The notes beneath the pieces are model-generated. The model saw nothing but the letters and a program-made list of their open reading frames with translations. It ran no database searches and had not been told where the DNA came from. From assembly GCA_023439125.1 (NCBI GenBank), contig JAEXOU010000003.1, positions 1-64,000 of the forward strand: DNA of 64,000 nucleotides, read 5' to 3'. The position numbers and the translations under genes are program-made. Origin of the DNA: Bacillota bacterium (GTDB taxonomy: Bacteria; Bacillota; Clostridia; Lachnospirales; Lachnospiraceae). How positions within the stretch are numbered: the stretch's first letter is position 1; each line of letters begins with the position of its first letter. Shown piece by piece: positions 63,888 through 64,000 of the stretch.

Positions 63888-64000
63888 TTATTTTTTCTTC
63901 TCTTTTTCTTTCGTTGCCCCACCTTCTAAAGAGCCTGTATTATTATTGCCGTTGTTACAACCGACTTCTGTATTCTTCTTTGGGGATAAGACTGCTCCAA
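63888..64000 (-). CDS. 3' end of a gene cut by the window edge
   Basis: On the minus strand the frame is open from the window edge to TAA at 63888-63890. It reads GAVLSPKKNTEVGCNNGNNN and then a Gly/Glu/Lys-rich basic tail. The low-complexity end suggests an extracytoplasmic or RNA-binding protein tail. Too short to name. Confidence 0.5.
   Translation of the reverse strand, partial: GAVLSPKKNTEVGCNNGNNNTGSLEGGATKEKEKKK

Overview
The window reads as low-GC, AT-rich chromosomal DNA of a spore-forming Firmicute, most like a Lachnospiraceae or related Clostridia member. The reasons are strong AGGAGG-type ribosome sites, the protein families seen (DUF3793, DUF5050-like propeller lipoproteins, Big_2 surface proteins, ATP-dependent PEP carboxykinase, MnxG-like spore oxidase) and lysine/isoleucine-rich proteins. 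All family names come from motifs read by eye; no database search was run.

Layout. (1) 1-6.6 kb: a tRNA-Ser(CGA) gene followed by two further partial copies of its own 3' end (3274-3283 and 6051-6070). Each copy is followed by a terminator. Between them lie the last codons of a tyrosine recombinase, two large exported proteins and two homologous micro-ORFs. This looks like a tRNA hotspot with tandem, decayed integrations. (2) 6.6-13 kb: accessory DNA with lipoproteins carrying low-complexity spacers, a HEPN-like protein, a frameshifted zinc-ribbon gene, a beta-helix gene broken at a poly-A tract and an IS91-type transposase scrap. (3) 13.3-16.5 kb: an ABC exporter pair, then a 177-bp palindromic repeat. 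(4) 16.7-27.6 kb: single-gene cargo, namely a Big_2/trypsin-like protease, a small kinase, a protein with an OadB-like motif, a membrane M28 peptidase, a methyltransferase, a NUDIX hydrolase, an AraC regulator and DUF3793. Two of these genes share a near-identical upstream promoter block. (5) 27.7-30.9 kb: a four-gene minus-strand operon led by a TetR repressor with a clear operator. (6) 31.1-35.8 kb: a four-gene operon ending in a ~1215-residue six-cupredoxin multicopper oxidase that resembles the Bacillus MnxEFG manganese oxidase system.

(7) 35.9-48.5 kb: an LRR protein, a conserved hypothetical, an S41 protease with a two-component system and a GNAT enzyme, a lipoprotein hydrolase divergent from its probable MerR regulator, CorA and a second M28 membrane peptidase. 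(8) 48.8-53.6 kb: a PepSY protein with its two-component system (minus strand) and pckA (plus strand), separated by a perfect 13-bp-arm palindrome. (9) 53.9-57.8 kb: a PNPOx-like protein, a HAD-like protein, a membrane protein, and a GT1 glycosyltransferase overlapping a PadR regulator whose promoter carries twin dyads. (10) 57.9-64 kb: a membrane-tethered MutS-like ATPase, a HelD-type helicase fused to what looks like a GH31 N-terminal beta-sandwich, a long hairpin, a Big_2 secreted protein and the 3' end of another gene.

The strongest leads are the MnxG-like operon, the helicase-GH31 fusion, the tandem tRNA-Ser insertion structure with its micro-ORFs, and several clean regulator/operator pairs (TetR, MerR, PadR). 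I found no CRISPR array, rRNA, intact integrase or intact insertion sequence.
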